Shown here: positions 34,303-35,450 of the stretch, in pieces
Layout of the letters: the number at the start of each line of letters is the position of its first letter
Numbering within the stretch: the stretch's first letter is position 1
Origin: Spongiibacteraceae bacterium UBA5047
Lineage (GTDB): Bacteria; Pseudomonadota; Gammaproteobacteria; Pseudomonadales; Spongiibacteraceae
NCBI GenBank assembly: GCA_002415025.1
Contig: DIBR01000057.1
Coordinates: 60,426-95,875, forward strand
DNA length: 35,450 nucleotides
Direction of reading: 5' to 3'
Position numbers and translations under genes: made by a program
Notes under the pieces: generated by a model
The model's input: only the letters and a program-made list of their open reading frames with translations
Told to the model about the DNA's origin: nothing
Database searches by the model: none

Positions 34303-34362
34303 ACATAACGCCAAAGGCAGGCGCGCCGATTTTTTGCGTCGCTCTGCCTTTTCTTGTTATGT
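34303..34362 (+). other. attC recombination site 4
   Basis: Outer cores ACATAAC (34303-34309) and GTTATGT (34356-34362) are perfectly complementary. Inner arms (AGGCAG / CTGCCT) complete the hairpin. Length 60 bp. Confidence 0.9.
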
Positions 34363-34382
34363 GTATAGATGGAGATTATAAT
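34354..34382 (+). promoter_or_regulatory. Sigma-70 promoter of vapBC using the attC core as -35 box
   Basis: TTGTTA (34354-34359), 17-base spacer, TATAAT (34377-34382). The -35 hexamer straddles the recombination point between G and TT in the attC core GTTATGT, so half of it belongs to the upstream cassette. Confidence 0.8.
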
Positions 34383-34383
34383 A

Positions 34384-34398
34384 CACACTCTGAGTGTG
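34384..34398. promoter_or_regulatory. Operator of vapBC
   Basis: CACACTC-T-GAGTGTG, a perfect 7-bp inverted repeat directly after the -10 box, fitting autorepression by the VapBC complex. Confidence 0.7.
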
Positions 34399-34416
34399 CT
34401 GTCTAGAGAGCTGAAC

Positions 34417-34611
34417 ATGCGAACCAATATTGAAATTGACGATAAGCTAATGAGCGATGTATTGAAGGCTACCGGCCTGAAGACCAAGAAAGACGCGGTA
34501 GAACTTGGTCTTAGAACATTGATTAAACTAAGAAAACAGGAAGACATAAGATCTCTGCGCGGTAAGCTGAAATGGACTGGTGATCTGGATGATATGAGAA
34601 CCAGTTCATGA
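34417..34611 (+). CDS. vapB: VapB family antitoxin
   Basis: 64 residues from the ATG at 34417, GAGAG 6 bases upstream. MRTNIEIDDKLMSDVLKATG plus TKKDAVELGLRTLIKL is a ribbon-helix-helix domain of the VapB class; the last 25 residues bind VapC. An upstream in-frame Met at 34369 lies inside the promoter and is rejected. The stop overlaps the vapC start (ATGA). Confidence 0.93.
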   Translation: MRTNIEIDDKLMSDVLKATGLKTKKDAVELGLRTLIKLRKQEDIRSLRGKLKWTGDLDDMRTSS

Positions 34612-34997
34612 TGGTGGTAGATTCCAGCGTTTGGATCGACTACTTTTGTGGGGTCGAAACCCCTCAGACTGATAAGCTTGATAACACTCTTGGCCGAAAG
34701 CCGGTTGCAATTGGCGACTTGATATTGACTGAGGTATTGCAGGGCTTTAGGCATGACAAAGACTACATGGCCGCACGCAGGGTTTTTGAAGACGTAACCA
34801 TCTTCGACATGCTTGGCGCACAAATGGCTATTAAGAGTGCTGAAAATTTTCGAACCCTACGCAAGAAAGGGATTACCGTACGCAAGACAGCCGACGTAAT
34901 TATCGCGACATTTTGCATTGATCAGAAACTCCCGCTTCTATTCTCAGATAAAGACTTCAAACCGTTCGTCAAGCACCTGGGTTTAATTGAGGCTTGA
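34608..34997 (+). CDS. vapC: VapC family PIN-domain ribonuclease toxin
   Basis: 129 residues. PIN acidic residues Asp5 (VVDSSVWIDYF), Glu42 (LTEVLQGF), Asp96 (TADVIIATF) and Asp114 (LFSDKDF) are all present, so it seems active. Such toxins cleave tRNA or rRNA. Translation may start at 34608 or 34611. It is coupled to vapB by an ATGA overlap. Confidence 0.94.
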   Translation: MMVVDSSVWIDYFCGVETPQTDKLDNTLGRKPVAIGDLILTEVLQGFRHDKDYMAARRVFEDVTIFDMLGAQMAIKSAENFRTLRKKGITVRKTADVIIATFCIDQKLPLLFSDKDFKPFVKHLGLIEA

Positions 34998-35002
34998 TGC
35001 GC

Positions 35003-35096
35003 ACATAACGCCCGCATTTTGGGCGGCTTAAGCAAGGCGTAAGCCGTCCCAGCAGCGCGGCTTTTTTTGCGCTGCGACAACACACGTTTGTTAGGT
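35003..35096 (+). other. attC recombination site 5
   Basis: Cores ACATAAC (35003-35009) and GTTAGGT (35090-35096), 94 bp long with inner paired blocks including GGCTTA / TAAGCC and GCAGCGC / GCGCTGC. Its left end (AACGCCCGCATTTTGGGCGGCT) resembles the start of the next attC. Confidence 0.85.
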
Positions 35097-35426
35097 GTCA
35101 GCTGTGGCCTCGCTATTGGAATCTCGGCATTCATGGCTTCCGTACCTAATTTGAGTATATAGCGTGTAGGGCAGTATTACTGTGTCCGCTACAAGGCTAA
35201 GCGGAATGTCCCAAAACAGAAAAGCACCTATCTGTCCGCCCCTAGGCAAATCTTTACCCACTACGTAGAAATCCAAAATGGTGCCACTGTAAATGCGTGG
35301 AATAGACTTTGGTTGATCCGAAGAGCATTCCTCTTGCCACAGCTCACTACTTTTAGAAATCATTGTCCCGCATCCTGACACCAGCAGGCATATAGCAAGA
35401 CTAAATACGAGCTTGCTCAAGGGCAC
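35091..35426 (-). CDS. YceK/YidQ-like lipoprotein in a cassette
   Basis: 111 residues from a GTG at 35426, facing against the array. A signal peptide with lipobox LVSGC (Cys19) is followed by PRIYSGTILDFYVV and WDIPLSLVADTVILPYTL, the pattern of the YceK/YidQ (DUF1375) lipoproteins. It should be anchored in the envelope. The coding frame fills its cassette: the GTG is within the next attC and the stop TAA is formed by the core of attC 5. Confidence 0.82.
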   Translation of the reverse strand: MPLSKLVFSLAICLLVSGCGTMISKSSELWQEECSSDQPKSIPRIYSGTILDFYVVGKDLPRGGQIGAFLFWDIPLSLVADTVILPYTLYTQIRYGSHECRDSNSEATADT

Positions 35427-35450
35427 CTAACGCTCGCATTTGGGGCGGCT
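35425..35450 (+). other. attC recombination site 6, cut by the window end
   Basis: ACCTAAC (35425-35431) followed by GCTCGCATTTGGGGCGGCT, the beginning of an attC similar to site 5. Confidence 0.75.

Larger units (their letters stand above)
33081..35450 (+). mobile_element. Integron gene-cassette array without integrase in view
   Basis: Successive cassettes are bounded by attC sites whose outer cores read RYYYAAC...GTTRRRY in the same orientation: 33081-33134, 34303-34362, 35003-35096 and a partial one from 35425. Degenerate ones lie at about 33374-33407 and 33975-34004. Cargo includes two toxin-antitoxin pairs and three genes facing backward. Orientation places attI and the integrase to the left, but 33 kb to the left holds no tyrosine recombinase gene, so this is a cluster of attC sites lacking an integrase. 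The array visibly changes base composition to more AT-rich. Confidence 0.85.

Noticed and set aside
1..35450. tRNA, rRNA, CRISPR, insertion sequence or replication origin
   Set aside because: No cloverleaf, rRNA segment, regular short repeats, transposase motifs or DnaA-box cluster was recognised by eye; small RNAs could have been missed.

Overview
This window reads as the chromosome of a free-living, probably marine gammaproteobacterium. The evidence is the glrK-qseG-glrR two-component operon, an RNase II, a PhoH2-type ATPase, a GlpD/GDPD/TetR cluster beside a sulfotransferase, and a cassette array at the right edge. A Cellvibrionales or Spongiibacteraceae-like host is only a guess from gene content. 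No rRNA, tRNA, CRISPR array, transposase or integrase gene was seen.

Left half (1-19445). A truncated M16 zinc peptidase sits at the left edge. Next comes a minus-strand operon (7056 to 1363): TolC-like outer-membrane protein, a zinc-ribbon (TackOD1-like) protein with a degenerate GGDEF-like tail, a processive GT2 glycosyltransferase and a HlyD/Alg44-like periplasmic adaptor, closed by a strong terminator. This looks like a polysaccharide synthesis and secretion machine of uncommon composition. To its right lie a coiled-coil protein of unknown function, glmS coupled to a secreted glycosidase-like protein, glrK-qseG-glrR (sigma-54 activator), a GT-B glycosyltransferase, and an 843-residue fusion of a SQD1-like sugar-nucleotide enzyme with a class V PLP enzyme.

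The main finding is regulatory. Near-consensus sigma-54 promoters lie upstream of the secretion operon (TGGCAC-N5-TTGCC), glmS (TGGCAT-N5-TTGCT) and the SQD1-PLP fusion gene (TGGCAC-N5-TTGCT). Each has one or two upstream dyads close to TGTCGC-N6-GCAACA, resembling the TGTC-N10-GACA site known for E. coli GlrR. In the two regions with paired dyads, the two sites are exactly 67 bp apart. I infer a local GlrR/sigma-54 regulon that coordinates amino-sugar precursor supply (GlmS), an unusual sugar nucleotide and polymer synthesis and export.

Middle (19454-32908). Mostly ordinary accessory and housekeeping genes: a PPOX-fold protein, a 38-residue membrane microprotein with its own terminator, two SDR oxidoreductases, TetR-GDPD-GlpD divergent from a sulfotransferase, RNase II, PhoH2, a GNAT-nitrilase fusion, CspA and a GST with a TTG start.

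Right edge (33081-35450). An integron cassette array with three complete attC sites, two degenerate ones and one cut by the window end. It carries a truncated methyltransferase, YefM-YoeB, an unknown 90-residue protein, VapBC and a YceK-like lipoprotein. The attC orientation places any integrase to the left, where none is present, so this looks like a cassette cluster lacking an integrase. The VapBC promoter uses the attC core as its -35 box.
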